From NCBI GenBank assembly GCA_019748195.1, contig JAIEPW010000013.1, positions 19,786-83,785 of the forward strand: 64,000 bases of DNA, written 5' to 3'. The stretch is from Bryobacteraceae bacterium (GTDB lineage: Bacteria > Acidobacteriota > Terriglobia > Bryobacterales > Bryobacteraceae). The notes under the pieces were generated by a model. It was not told the DNA's origin, made no database searches, and worked only from the letters and a program-made list of their open reading frames with translations. Below, piece by piece: positions 1 to 8,157 of the stretch (within the stretch, counting starts at the first letter, position 1; each line of letters opens with the position of its first letter). The position numbers and the translations under genes were made by a program.

Positions 1-357
1 GGCTTCTTTCGGGATGCGTTCGAGACGACACGGCCGCTGCCCTGTGAGGCCGCGCTGAAGTGGCTGGGCTTGCGCTGGGAGGAGCAACCCGGGGATGCGG
101 CATGGACCGGGATGCGGGTAGAGAACGGCGTTGTCCGGGAGGTGACGCGCGGGTCGCCGGCCGGGCGGGCCGGTATCAGCACCGGAGATCGCCTTCCGGG
201 CGGGGAAACCGGCGATGTCGAGATTGAGCGGAGGGGCCGGAAGCTGCAGCGAAGGATCGAGCCCGCCCCCGGTCCTCCGATTCGCAGGCTGCGAGTGGAT
301 GAGAACGCGACGGAAGCGCAGAAGCGGAATCGGGAAGCGTGGCTGGCGGGGCGTTAG
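1..357 (+). CDS. C-terminal end of a PDZ-containing peptidase, probably M61 family (partial)
   Basis: The reading frame is open from the first base of the window, so the start lies upstream; 118 residues are visible. The first 25 or so resemble the end of the M61 glycyl aminopeptidase catalytic region (FFRDAF, PLPCEAALKWLGL). They are followed by a short PDZ-like module with the usual G-V-V-R-E-V then G-S-P-A-G-R-A-G-I then G-D order. In M61 enzymes this PDZ domain closes the protein after a metallopeptidase domain, which is not visible here. The stop codon overlaps the stop of the convergent kinase gene by 4 bp. Family assignment is inferred from this short tail; another PDZ-containing protease is possible. 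Confidence 0.6.
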   Translation, partial: GFFRDAFETTRPLPCEAALKWLGLRWEEQPGDAAWTGMRVENGVVREVTRGSPAGRAGISTGDRLPGGETGDVEIERRGRKLQRRIEPAPGPPIRRLRVDENATEAQKRNREAWLAGR

Positions 358-2996
358 CGGGTCTTCCAGCCGCGCAGGACAATAAAGCGCGCGGCGTCCC
401 CGGCCCGATCGAGCACCAGGAAACGCTGTCCGGCCTGAGCGATGTCGTAGGGGAAAGCGAAGTTCAATCCAGGCGGCGCGTTGATGCGGAACAAGGCCTG
501 GGGCGCGCCGATCTCCGGCTTGGTGCTGCTCAGCCTTACTGGAACCGCCATCAGATCGCCGTTGGGCGCGACGTAGTACAACTCCTTGCCGTCGGGCCGC
601 CAACGCGCGCTGCTGCCGCCGTCGGCGGAAACGGCGAACCGTTCGCCTCCGGGCTGGAGCGACTGGAGGTACACATCATCGCGTCCCTTGCGGTCCGAGG
701 TGAAGGAGATCCAGGCTCCGTCGGGCGAAAACTGACCATGGTAGGCGTTGAACGCGGGGTTGGTGAGCGGCGTTGACGCGCCGTCCGGGATGGCCATTTT
801 CCGCAGAACCCACTTGCCCTCCGACGTCAGTTCGGAGATCAACGCGAAGGCATCGTCGTTGGACCAATCCCAGGTGAGGCGGTGCGCCGTTGCCTGGCCG
901 ATCCGTTTGCCGTTGTCGACGCCGTTGGGGTCCTGCATGTGGACCTGGAAGAGTCCAGAGCGGCTGGAACTGTAGAGGATCGCCTTGCCGCCGGCCGACC
1001 ACACCGGGAAGGCGTCGAGCCCGGGCTCGAAGGTCACGCGGGAGCTGGTGTTGCGGTCGAGATCCAGGGTCCAAAGATCCATGGAGTTGGTGCGCAGGTT
1101 GGCTCGGGCCAGGGCGAGGCCGCGGCCGTCCGGCGAAAGCGCGGGGTAGCCGTCGAGGCCGGGTTCGGTAACCCTGCCGGTGGTTTTGCCCTCGCGGTCC
1201 TTCCAAACCACCTGGCCCGGCTTGCGGTTGGCTGCGCCCAGCACCAGGATGCCGTTCCCGGATGCCGAGAAGTCGCTGGTTCCGGCGGCGCCCTCGACTA
1301 CCGCCGGTTCGCCGGCGAAGGCGAGCTTGTCGGCGTCGAACGGATGCGCCACCAGATCCGTGCCGCGGACGTAGAGCAGGATTCCCGGTTTTGGCAGCAG
1401 GGCCGCGGGGCCGCGCGTGTAGCTCACATGGGAGCGGAGATTCAGCAGCGGCTTCGGCGGCTCATTCCGGTTCAGCGATCCGACCATCAAGCGGTCGTTC
1501 TCCGGGTTGGTGCTGAGCGCGGAGTAAAGGAAGTGGGACTGATCCGGGAGAAATTGCGCCCAGGTGTGCGAGAACTCGCCGCGCGCGGAGTCGAGCGTGG
1601 TGAGCGGCTGGGGCTCGCCTCCCTGGGCGGTCACCTGGTAAAGGCCTCCGGTGGCGGCGCGCGAGAACACGATGACGCCCGCCGAGTTCCAGGTTCCGCC
1701 GTCGCCGGCGGGGGTCTGGGCGAGTGTCCGGGCGCCGCCGCCGCGTTCGGCGCGCCGCAGCGCTCCGAGGGCGAAGAAGCCGATCGATTCGCTGTCCGGC
1801 GACCAGAAGGGGGAATAAGCGCCTTCGCTGCCCGCCACCATTTGGCTTTCGAGCGAATCGACGCGGCGGATCCACAGGTTGGTTTTTCCTTCGGACGTAG
1901 CGGTGAAGGCGAGCCACTTGCCGTCCGGCGAGACCTGGCTGCCTCCGGTGAGGGCGTGATCGGGGACAATCTGTGTGCCGGCGGGAGCTTCCAGCGAGTA
2001 CACCAGCGATTCGGAAGGCGCCTGGCGCGGCCAGAAGGCGGCGGCCCAACCCGTGGTTGCCAGCAATACGCAAGCTGCCGCGGCCGTCTTCCACCATGCC
2101 TGCCGGGCTTCGGCCGGCGAGGCCGGCGGAGAGCCGGCCGCCGGCACCGGCTTGGGCTCCTGCCGCAGCAGGAACTCGAGGTCGCGCTGGAGATCGCGGG
2201 CGGAGTGCCGCCGCATTTCGGGATCGCGCTCCAGGCAGGAGTACATCAGATGCTCCAGCCATGGCTGATGGAGGGAGTCGAGGTCCGGCAAAACGGGCCT
2301 GGCGCCGGACAGAATCGCGGTGATGACGCTGGCGTGGCTGTCGCCGGTGAAGGCGCGCTTGCCGCTCAGCATTTCGTAGAGCACGCATCCGAACGCGAAC
2401 AGGTCGGCGCGGAAGTCCAGCGCCTTGCCTTCCAGTTGCTCGGGGGCCATGTAGTACAGGGTCCCGACCACCATTCCTTCACTGGTCAGATCCAGCGACC
2501 TGGTCTTGTCTTCGGCGGTGATCACCGGCTTGGCGAGTCCGAAATCGAGCAGCTTCACGCCGTTGGCGGCGATCATGACGTTGGCGGGCTTCAGATCGCG
2601 ATGGACGATGCCGCGGCGGTGGGCGGCGCCGAGGGCGCCGCAGATCTGGGCGCCGATCCGCATCGCCTGGCCCACGGTGAGGCGGCCGCGGGCCAGCCGG
2701 TCGGCCAGCGTTTCGCCTTCCAGCAGTTCCATGACGATGTAGTCGTTGTGGTTCTCGCGCCCGATGTCGAAGAGGGTGCAGATGTTGGGATGGTTCAGGG
2801 CGGAGACCATGCGCGCTTCCCGCTCGAAGCGCTCGCGGAAGCTGGAATCCGCCGAGACGTCCGGCGGCAGAACTTTCAGCGCGACGTCGCGGCCCAACCG
2901 GCTGTCCTTGGCGCGGTAGACCTCGCCCATGCCGCCCTTGCCGAGCGGAGAAATGACTTCGTAAGGGCCCAGGCGATCGCCGGAAGCGAGTCTCAT
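354..2996 (-). CDS. Membrane Ser/Thr protein kinase with C-terminal PD40/TolB-like propeller
   Basis: An 880-residue PknB-type kinase. The N-terminal domain has the glycine loop (GKGGMGEV, from residue 19), the ATP-binding Lys41, the catalytic HRDLKPAN loop (132-139), DFG at 151-153 and APE at 184-186, so it should be active. A Pro/Ala-rich linker leads to one membrane helix (about 303-322). The remaining 550 residues are repeated PD40/WD40-like beta strands (SPDG, W-S repeats) of the TolB type, expected outside the membrane as a sensor or protein-binding propeller. This architecture is common in Acidobacteria. The gene is monocistronic and its 3' end overlaps the convergent peptidase gene by 4 bp. 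The substrate cannot be told from sequence. Confidence 0.9.
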   Translation of the reverse strand: MRLASGDRLGPYEVISPLGKGGMGEVYRAKDSRLGRDVALKVLPPDVSADSSFRERFEREARMVSALNHPNICTLFDIGRENHNDYIVMELLEGETLADRLARGRLTVGQAMRIGAQICGALGAAHRRGIVHRDLKPANVMIAANGVKLLDFGLAKPVITAEDKTRSLDLTSEGMVVGTLYYMAPEQLEGKALDFRADLFAFGCVLYEMLSGKRAFTGDSHASVITAILSGARPVLPDLDSLHQPWLEHLMYSCLERDPEMRRHSARDLQRDLEFLLRQEPKPVPAAGSPPASPAEARQAWWKTAAAACVLLATTGWAAAFWPRQAPSESLVYSLEAPAGTQIVPDHALTGGSQVSPDGKWLAFTATSEGKTNLWIRRVDSLESQMVAGSEGAYSPFWSPDSESIGFFALGALRRAERGGGARTLAQTPAGDGGTWNSAGVIVFSRAATGGLYQVTAQGGEPQPLTTLDSARGEFSHTWAQFLPDQSHFLYSALSTNPENDRLMVGSLNRNEPPKPLLNLRSHVSYTRGPAALLPKPGILLYVRGTDLVAHPFDADKLAFAGEPAVVEGAAGTSDFSASGNGILVLGAANRKPGQVVWKDREGKTTGRVTEPGLDGYPALSPDGRGLALARANLRTNSMDLWTLDLDRNTSSRVTFEPGLDAFPVWSAGGKAILYSSSRSGLFQVHMQDPNGVDNGKRIGQATAHRLTWDWSNDDAFALISELTSEGKWVLRKMAIPDGASTPLTNPAFNAYHGQFSPDGAWISFTSDRKGRDDVYLQSLQPGGERFAVSADGGSSARWRPDGKELYYVAPNGDLMAVPVRLSSTKPEIGAPQALFRINAPPGLNFAFPYDIAQAGQRFLVLDRAGDAARFIVLRGWKTR

Positions 2997-3038
2997 GCTC
3001 TGGAGTGATCGAACGCCTGCGCTGTAAACTTTACTTCC

Positions 3039-3067
3039 GGAATACAGCAGTCCCCCAGCAAAATCAA
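3039..3067 (-). promoter_or_regulatory. Candidate sigma70-type promoter for the PD40 kinase gene
   Basis: On the minus strand TTGATT (3067-3062) and TATTCC (3044-3039) are separated by 17 bp and lie about 45 bp upstream of the kinase start. The -35 box overlaps the stop codon of the preceding gene. The match is only partial, so this is tentative. Confidence 0.3.
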
Positions 3068-5787
3068 CTTAGAACGAGTTCCGCCTTCAAGGCGGGATCG
3101 CCGGGTTCGCGGGTGAACCGGAAGCCCTGACGCTGGAACACGACCTGCATGGCCCGGTTGTCGGAGAGCACGTCGGCAACCATGCGTTTCACTCCCTCCT
3201 TGCGGGCGACTTCGATCAGCCGGCGGGTCAGCTCGGCGCCCAGGCCGTGACCCTGGAATTCGTCGCTCACCAACAGCGCGATTTCGGCGTCGTCGGTTCC
3301 GGCGATTTTCTGCACGCGGCCGACGGCGATCACCCGGTTGTCGGCGGTCAGCGCGACGAGCGCGATCTCGCGGTCATAGTCGTTGAAGCAGATGCGTGTC
3401 AGGCGGTCGTGGGCCACGCGCTGGCTCAACCGCAGGGATTGAAGGTAGCGCATGTACACGCTTCGCTCCGACAACCCTTCGTGGAACTTGCGGATCAGCG
3501 GTTCATCCTCGGGGCGGATCGGACGCATCAGGATGGAGAGGCCGTTGCGCGTGGTCCAGGGCGCGACGTACTGCACGGGGTAGGCGCGAATGGCGGTGCG
3601 GGGCGGCGTTTTGACATCCGCGTCATAAAGGACAATGCGCGCATCGAGGGCGAGGATCCGCTCCGGACTGCACAGCAGGGGGTTGATGTCGATCTCCCGG
3701 ATGCGGCACAACTCGGCCACCAACTGGCTGAACCGGACCATCAACTGCTCCACCTCGGCGATTTTCACGGGAGGCCGTCCCCGGACGCCGCACAGCGCCT
3801 TGAAGATGCGAGTCTGTTCCATCATGCGGCGCGCCAGCGTGGAGGTCAACGGCGGCAGCCCCAGCGCGCGATCCTCGAACACCTCCACCAGTTGCCCGCC
3901 GGCGCCGAACAAAAGCACCGGGCCGAACTGGGGATCGGCGCTGGAGCCGACAATCAGCTCATAGCCGTCCAGTTTCACCATCGGCTGCACGGAAACGCCC
4001 TGGAAATGCCCGGGGCCGGCTTTCTGCTCCACCGAACGGCGGATGCGATCGAAGGCCTGGCGGACGGCGGCTTCGTCGCGCAGGTTGAGCTCGATGCCGC
4101 CGACATCCGACTTGTGCGTGATGGTCTCCGAGTTCAGTTTCAGCACGGCCGGATAGCCGATCGCTTCGGCGGCGCGCACGGCCTCCGCGGGGGAACTCGC
4201 GAGTTCCGTCCGCACGGTCGGAATTCCATACAGATCCAGAATCTGCTTGGATTCGTACTCGGTGAGCAACGTGCGGCCGGACGCCGCCACGCGCTCCAGC
4301 AGCGCCGCGGCTTTCTGATGATCCGCCTGGGAACGCTCATTGTCGTCGGTGAACACCGGCGTTTCATAGATGGCGCGGAGGTTGTTGGCGAAGGACCACA
4401 TGTATTGGAACGCGCGAACGGCGGTATCGGGGTAGTTGAAGGTGGGAATGCCGGCGTTGGTCAGCACCCGATCGCCGGCCGCCACTTCGGATCCGCCCAT
4501 CCAGGAAGCGAGCACCGGGCGGTCGGCGACGCGGGCGAAGGGTTTCATCAACTCGGCCGTCCGGGTCGGATCCGTCATATCCTGCGGGGTCAGAATCACC
4601 AGCAGCCCGTCGCTCGCGGGGTCCTTGGCGGCGACTTCGACGGAGCGGGCGTAGCGCTCGGGGTCGGCGTCGCCGATGATGTCGATGGGATTGCGGTGGC
4701 TCCAGTGGCGTGGCAGAAACTGGTTGAGCGCTTCGATCGTCTGAGGAGCGAGTTCGGCGAGCTCGCCACCGGAACCGATGAGAGCGTCGGTCGCCAGAAC
4801 CGCGGGTCCTCCCGCGTTGGTCAGGATGGTGAGCCTGGGGCCGCGGGGGCGCGGCTGCTTGTCCAGCGCTTCGGCCATGGAGAATAAGTCGGAGATGTTG
4901 TTCACCCGCAGGACGCCCACCCGGCGGAACGCCGCGTCCAGCACGTCGTCGGATCCGGTCATCGCGCCGGTGTGCGACGCCGCCGCCTGCCCGCCCTGCG
5001 CGGTGCGTCCCGCCTTGATCACGATGATCGGTTTGGAAAGCGCCACCTCGCGCGCGGCCGACAGGAAGGACCGGGCGTTGCCGATCGACTCCATGTAAAT
5101 CAAGATGCTGCGCGTGCGGGGGTCGCGGCCCAGGTAGGAGATAAGATCGCCCCAGTCCACGTCGATCATGGAACCGATGCTGACGAACGCGCTGAAGCCT
5201 ACGTTCTGCTGGAAGCTCCAGTCCAGAATGGAGGTCATCAAAGCCCCGCTCTGGCTGAGGAAGGCCACGCTGCCGGCGCGCGCCACGCCGCGGGCAAAAG
5301 TCGCGTTCAAACCGGTCAGCGGGCTCATGACGCCGAGGCAATTGGGGCCGATCAGCCGCAACCCCGACCGTCGCGCTTCGGCGAGGACTTCGTTTTCCAA
5401 CGCCGCGCCCTCCGGGCCGAGTTCCTTGAAGCCGGCGGAAATCACCACCGCCCCTTTTACGCCGCACTCCCCGCATTCGCGGATCACCTGCGGCACGGTT
5501 TTGGCCGGGGTGATGACCACCGCCAGGTCCACCCGCTCCGGCACCTCGCGGATGCTCGGATAGGCCTTGATTCCCAAGACATTGGACCGCTTGGGATTGA
5601 CGGGAAACACCGTGCCTCCAAAGGGAGAGCTGATCAGATTCCACAGCGTGGTGCGTCCCACGCTGTTCTCATGTTCCGTAGCGCCGATCACTGCGACGTT
5701 CGACGGCTTGAAGAAAACGTCGAGCGGATGCGGCGGCAGGTAGAGGACGGAGGAGAACTTGGTCGGCGAGGCGGCCATGCTTTCCAT
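3064..5787 (-). CDS. Pat-like protein: NDP-forming acyl-CoA synthetase domains fused to GNAT acetyltransferase
   Basis: The 907-residue protein has an N-terminal CoA-binding Rossmann domain ([14 protein letters not shown]), succinyl-CoA-ligase-like domains ([24 protein letters not shown]), an ATP-grasp domain at roughly 500-720 and a GNAT domain in the last 160 residues (acetyl-CoA loop around [10 protein letters not shown]). This is the layout of the lysine acetyltransferase Pat/PatZ, which regulates acetyl-CoA synthetase. The histidine that is phosphorylated in ADP-forming acyl-CoA synthetases appears to be kept in the AASHTG motif. The frame stays open upstream to 5958, but that part is Gly/Arg-rich low-complexity sequence lying over the divergent gene. 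I therefore prefer the ATG at 5787; 5778 is an alternative. Confidence 0.85.
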   Translation of the reverse strand: MESMAASPTKFSSVLYLPPHPLDVFFKPSNVAVIGATEHENSVGRTTLWNLISSPFGGTVFPVNPKRSNVLGIKAYPSIREVPERVDLAVVITPAKTVPQVIRECGECGVKGAVVISAGFKELGPEGAALENEVLAEARRSGLRLIGPNCLGVMSPLTGLNATFARGVARAGSVAFLSQSGALMTSILDWSFQQNVGFSAFVSIGSMIDVDWGDLISYLGRDPRTRSILIYMESIGNARSFLSAAREVALSKPIIVIKAGRTAQGGQAAASHTGAMTGSDDVLDAAFRRVGVLRVNNISDLFSMAEALDKQPRPRGPRLTILTNAGGPAVLATDALIGSGGELAELAPQTIEALNQFLPRHWSHRNPIDIIGDADPERYARSVEVAAKDPASDGLLVILTPQDMTDPTRTAELMKPFARVADRPVLASWMGGSEVAAGDRVLTNAGIPTFNYPDTAVRAFQYMWSFANNLRAIYETPVFTDDNERSQADHQKAAALLERVAASGRTLLTEYESKQILDLYGIPTVRTELASSPAEAVRAAEAIGYPAVLKLNSETITHKSDVGGIELNLRDEAAVRQAFDRIRRSVEQKAGPGHFQGVSVQPMVKLDGYELIVGSSADPQFGPVLLFGAGGQLVEVFEDRALGLPPLTSTLARRMMEQTRIFKALCGVRGRPPVKIAEVEQLMVRFSQLVAELCRIREIDINPLLCSPERILALDARIVLYDADVKTPPRTAIRAYPVQYVAPWTTRNGLSILMRPIRPEDEPLIRKFHEGLSERSVYMRYLQSLRLSQRVAHDRLTRICFNDYDREIALVALTADNRVIAVGRVQKIAGTDDAEIALLVSDEFQGHGLGAELTRRLIEVARKEGVKRMVADVLSDNRAMQVVFQRQGFRFTREPGDPALKAELVLS

Positions 5788-5900
5788 TATGGCGGCAGCG
5801 GCTCCCCCGCCACCCCGCGAGAGCAAGCTTCCGCCACCCGAACCGCCGCGCCCGCCCCAACAGCCGGGTACGATTCCCGGGTCCTGCCGTCCAAACCGCC

Positions 5901-6620
5901 ATGAAAACCCTGGCTTCCGTGCTGTTCGCCTCGGCTTGTCTCGCGGCAGTTCCGGCACGGCAGGATTTCGAGGTCGCGGCGCCGGGCGGGGTGGCGCTGA
6001 AGGCTTCGCACTGGTCCGGGGGCAAGCCGGGTCCGGCGATTCTGCTGCTTCACATGTGCGCTCCCAAGGCCAGCCGGCTGGACTGGGAGCCGCTGGCCGT
6101 TAGGCTCGCCGATGCCGGATTCCAGGTGTTCGCTTATGACCATCGCTCCTTCGGCGAAAGCGGCGGGGAGCGAAACGGGTCCAGAAGTTTGGAAGAGATG
6201 TTCGGGATCTGGCGAGGCTCCTGGCTGGCGGATACGGAAGCGGTCTTCAATTCCCTTCAGAAACGGCCCGGCGTGCAGCCGGCGCGCTTGGGCTTGGCCG
6301 GCGCGAGCTGCGGCTCATTCCTGAGCATTGCCTTCGCGGAAAAGCACGCCGGACGGGTGAAGGCGATGGCCCTGCTTTCCGGACCGGTGGACGAACCGGG
6401 GCTGGCGTTCCTGGGTCAAGCCAACATTCCGGTGTTGATGACGGCCAGCGCGGAGGACGGGCCGACGTCGAAGTGGGCCCGGTCCATCGCCGCGAAGGCG
6501 AAGCATCCGGCATCGGCACTGGCCCTATACGACGGCGCGGGTCACGGGACGAACATGTTCGCGAAGCAGCCGGAACTGCTGGACAAGATCGTGCAGATGT
6601 TTCGGGCGCAGGTTCGCTGA
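5901..6620 (+). CDS. Secreted alpha/beta hydrolase, dienelactone-hydrolase-like
   Basis: The 239-residue protein has a short signal peptide (first 17 or so residues, ending in AVPA), the HMC loop of an oxyanion hole near residue 51, a G-A-S-C-G nucleophile elbow with Ser136, and a late GAGHG motif giving the catalytic His. The acid is probably the Asp of ASAED. The fold fits serine hydrolases acting on small esters; the substrate is unknown. It is divergent from the Pat-like gene, with about 113 bp between starts, and convergent with the NmrA-like gene, only 2 bp separating the stops. Confidence 0.8.
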   Translation: MKTLASVLFASACLAAVPARQDFEVAAPGGVALKASHWSGGKPGPAILLLHMCAPKASRLDWEPLAVRLADAGFQVFAYDHRSFGESGGERNGSRSLEEMFGIWRGSWLADTEAVFNSLQKRPGVQPARLGLAGASCGSFLSIAFAEKHAGRVKAMALLSGPVDEPGLAFLGQANIPVLMTASAEDGPTSKWARSIAAKAKHPASALALYDGAGHGTNMFAKQPELLDKIVQMFRAQVR

Positions 6621-6622
6621 GG

Positions 6623-7498
6623 TCAGCCTTGGGCCACGGCCTGACCGGCGGAAAAGAACTCGCGCACGAAGGCTTCGAAGCCGCGCGGCGGGCGGCCCAG
6701 CAATGTCTCCAGGTCGCGCAGTTCACCCGGGCTGGCGACCAGGCCATGCTCCAGGAAATGCGCGTACATGATGCGCAGATCGAGCACCATCCAGCGGGGC
6801 ATCATTTTCGATGCGGCGGCTTCCCACGCCGCGAGGTCCGCGCCGACGTAGGCGACGTCGCGACCTAGAACGCGCGCGTAGGTCGCGGCCACCTGCTCCC
6901 CAGTCAGGAGATCCGGCCCTGCGACGGTGTAGTTGCGCCCGGCAACGCCGTGGGCGGTAAGGCAGATTGCCGCGGCTTCGGCGATATCTCGGGTGTCGAC
7001 ACGGTTCAAGCCCCGGGCGCTCATGGGTTGCGGATAGACGCCCGCCTGGACGATCGCGTCGCGCACCCAGAAATCGTTCTGGAAAAAATTGTTGGGCCGC
7101 AGAATGGTCCACTCGAGCCCGGAATGGCGGATGGCGTACTCGATCGGGATCTTGGTGGCGAAATGGGGAATGTGGACCGCCTGTTCGGCGGCCTGAACGC
7201 TCATGTAAACGATGCGTCGAACCCCGGCGGCCTTGGCCGCCTCCACTGCTTCCAGTCCCTGGTTGATCTCATCCGGGGCGAGCGCCGTCGCCAGGAAGAC
7301 GGCATCCACGCCCGCCATCGCCGGCGGCAGAGTCTGTGGCTGCTGCAAGTCCCCGACAACGCCTTCCACGCCGGAGGGAAGGCTGGCAAACCTGTCCGCC
7401 GAACGCGACATCACGGCTACCGCGACCCCCCGGTTCCGAAGTTCCAAGGTCACCTGACTGCCCACCGTTCCTGTCCCGCCGATGACGAGCGCTTTCAT
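6623..7498 (-). CDS. NmrA-like NAD(P)-binding atypical short-chain dehydrogenase
   Basis: The 291-residue cytosolic protein begins with a Rossmann nucleotide-binding motif (GGTGTVGSQV, residues 8-17) that matches the GxxGxxG pattern of atypical SDR/NmrA proteins. Further features are a second strand ending in MSRSADR, which favours NADP, and YMSVQAAE and LRPNNFFQN segments typical of the NmrA/QOR2 group. These proteins act as redox sensors or as NAD(P)H-dependent reductases. No classical YxxxK catalytic pair is obvious. It is divergent from the ccm operon. Confidence 0.8.
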   Translation of the reverse strand: MKALVIGGTGTVGSQVTLELRNRGVAVAVMSRSADRFASLPSGVEGVVGDLQQPQTLPPAMAGVDAVFLATALAPDEINQGLEAVEAAKAAGVRRIVYMSVQAAEQAVHIPHFATKIPIEYAIRHSGLEWTILRPNNFFQNDFWVRDAIVQAGVYPQPMSARGLNRVDTRDIAEAAAICLTAHGVAGRNYTVAGPDLLTGEQVAATYARVLGRDVAYVGADLAAWEAAASKMMPRWMVLDLRIMYAHFLEHGLVASPGELRDLETLLGRPPRGFEAFVREFFSAGQAVAQG

Positions 7499-7581
7499 TT
7501 AGCCGAGCATAGCACCAGTTGTACCTCGGCGCGGCGTGGCGGCGTCTCAAAGAGCAGAGGGTTGGCGGGGTGAGAAAGCTT

Positions 7582-7591
7582 TTGCATGCAA
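7582..7591. promoter_or_regulatory. 10-bp perfect palindrome between nmrA-like gene and ccmE
   Basis: TTGCATGCAA is a perfect dyad in the 188-bp divergent spacer. It could be an operator for either gene, but a 10-bp palindrome can also arise by chance. Confidence 0.25.
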
Positions 7592-7625
7592 CTGGTTAGC
7601 CGGACCCTCCGGTATTGACAAATCC

Positions 7626-7654
7626 TTGCTTTTCGCAACCCCCTGCACTATTCT
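7626..7654 (+). promoter_or_regulatory. Candidate promoter of the ccm operon
   Basis: TTGCTT (7626-7631) and TATTCT (7649-7654) are spaced by 17 bp and lie about 33 bp upstream of the ccmE start. A perfect TTGACA sits just upstream at 7615-7620 but has no -10 box at proper spacing. The ccmE ribosome binding site is GAGGTGA at 7676-7682. Confidence 0.35.
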
Positions 7655-7686
7655 GGGGAGCTATACTTAAGTTTTGAGGTGACCTG

Positions 7687-8133
7687 GTGAACACTTACGT
7701 AAAGTTCGGCATTCTTACGGTTGCGATTTTAGGCACGCTGGGCTGGCTCGCCGCGGGCGGGATCAGCGAAACCAAGACCTACTACAAGACTCTGGCGGAG
7801 CTCGAGCAATTGGGCGACCAGGCGAGGGATAAACGCTTGCGCGTGGGCGGCGATGTGGAGCAAGGCTCCATCGAGCGCAACGGCAAGGATGTGAGTTTCA
7901 TGCTGACCGCCGAGGGCAAGCGGCTGAAGGTGGTCTACACGGGCACCGATCCGCTGCCTGACACGTTCCGCGACGGCGCTCAGGCGTTGGCGGACGGGCG
8001 GCTGGGGCCGGATGGGGTATTTCAGGCGTCCCGCATCCAGGCCAAGTGCGCCTCCAAGTACGAAGCCAAGCCGGGCGGCAAGTATGACAAGCTGCCGGTG
8101 CAGGAAAAGCCGGCCGACAAGGCGGCCCTTTAG
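7687..8133 (+). CDS. ccmE: Cytochrome c maturation haem chaperone CcmE, cysteine (CXXXY) variant
   Basis: CcmE is a membrane-anchored periplasmic chaperone that binds haem covalently and passes it to CcmF/CcmH. The 148-residue protein has one N-terminal membrane helix (7-24) and an OB-fold beta barrel (RVGGDVEQG through VVYTG to PDTFRDG). Near the C terminus, where E. coli CcmE has the haem-binding His of the HxxxY motif, this protein has Cys121-Ala-Ser-Lys-Tyr125. That is the CXXXY form known from archaea and some Deltaproteobacteria. The GTG start is supported by GAGGTGA 4 bp upstream. It is the first gene of the operon. Confidence 0.92.
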   Translation: MNTYVKFGILTVAILGTLGWLAAGGISETKTYYKTLAELEQLGDQARDKRLRVGGDVEQGSIERNGKDVSFMLTAEGKRLKVVYTGTDPLPDTFRDGAQALADGRLGPDGVFQASRIQAKCASKYEAKPGGKYDKLPVQEKPADKAAL

Positions 8134-8157
8134 GTTCTTTCGCATCAGGACAACGAA

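Noticed and set aside
882..3008. Open frame of about 700 codons on the plus strand
   Set aside because: It is antisense to the PD40 kinase and has no recognisable domain or start signal.
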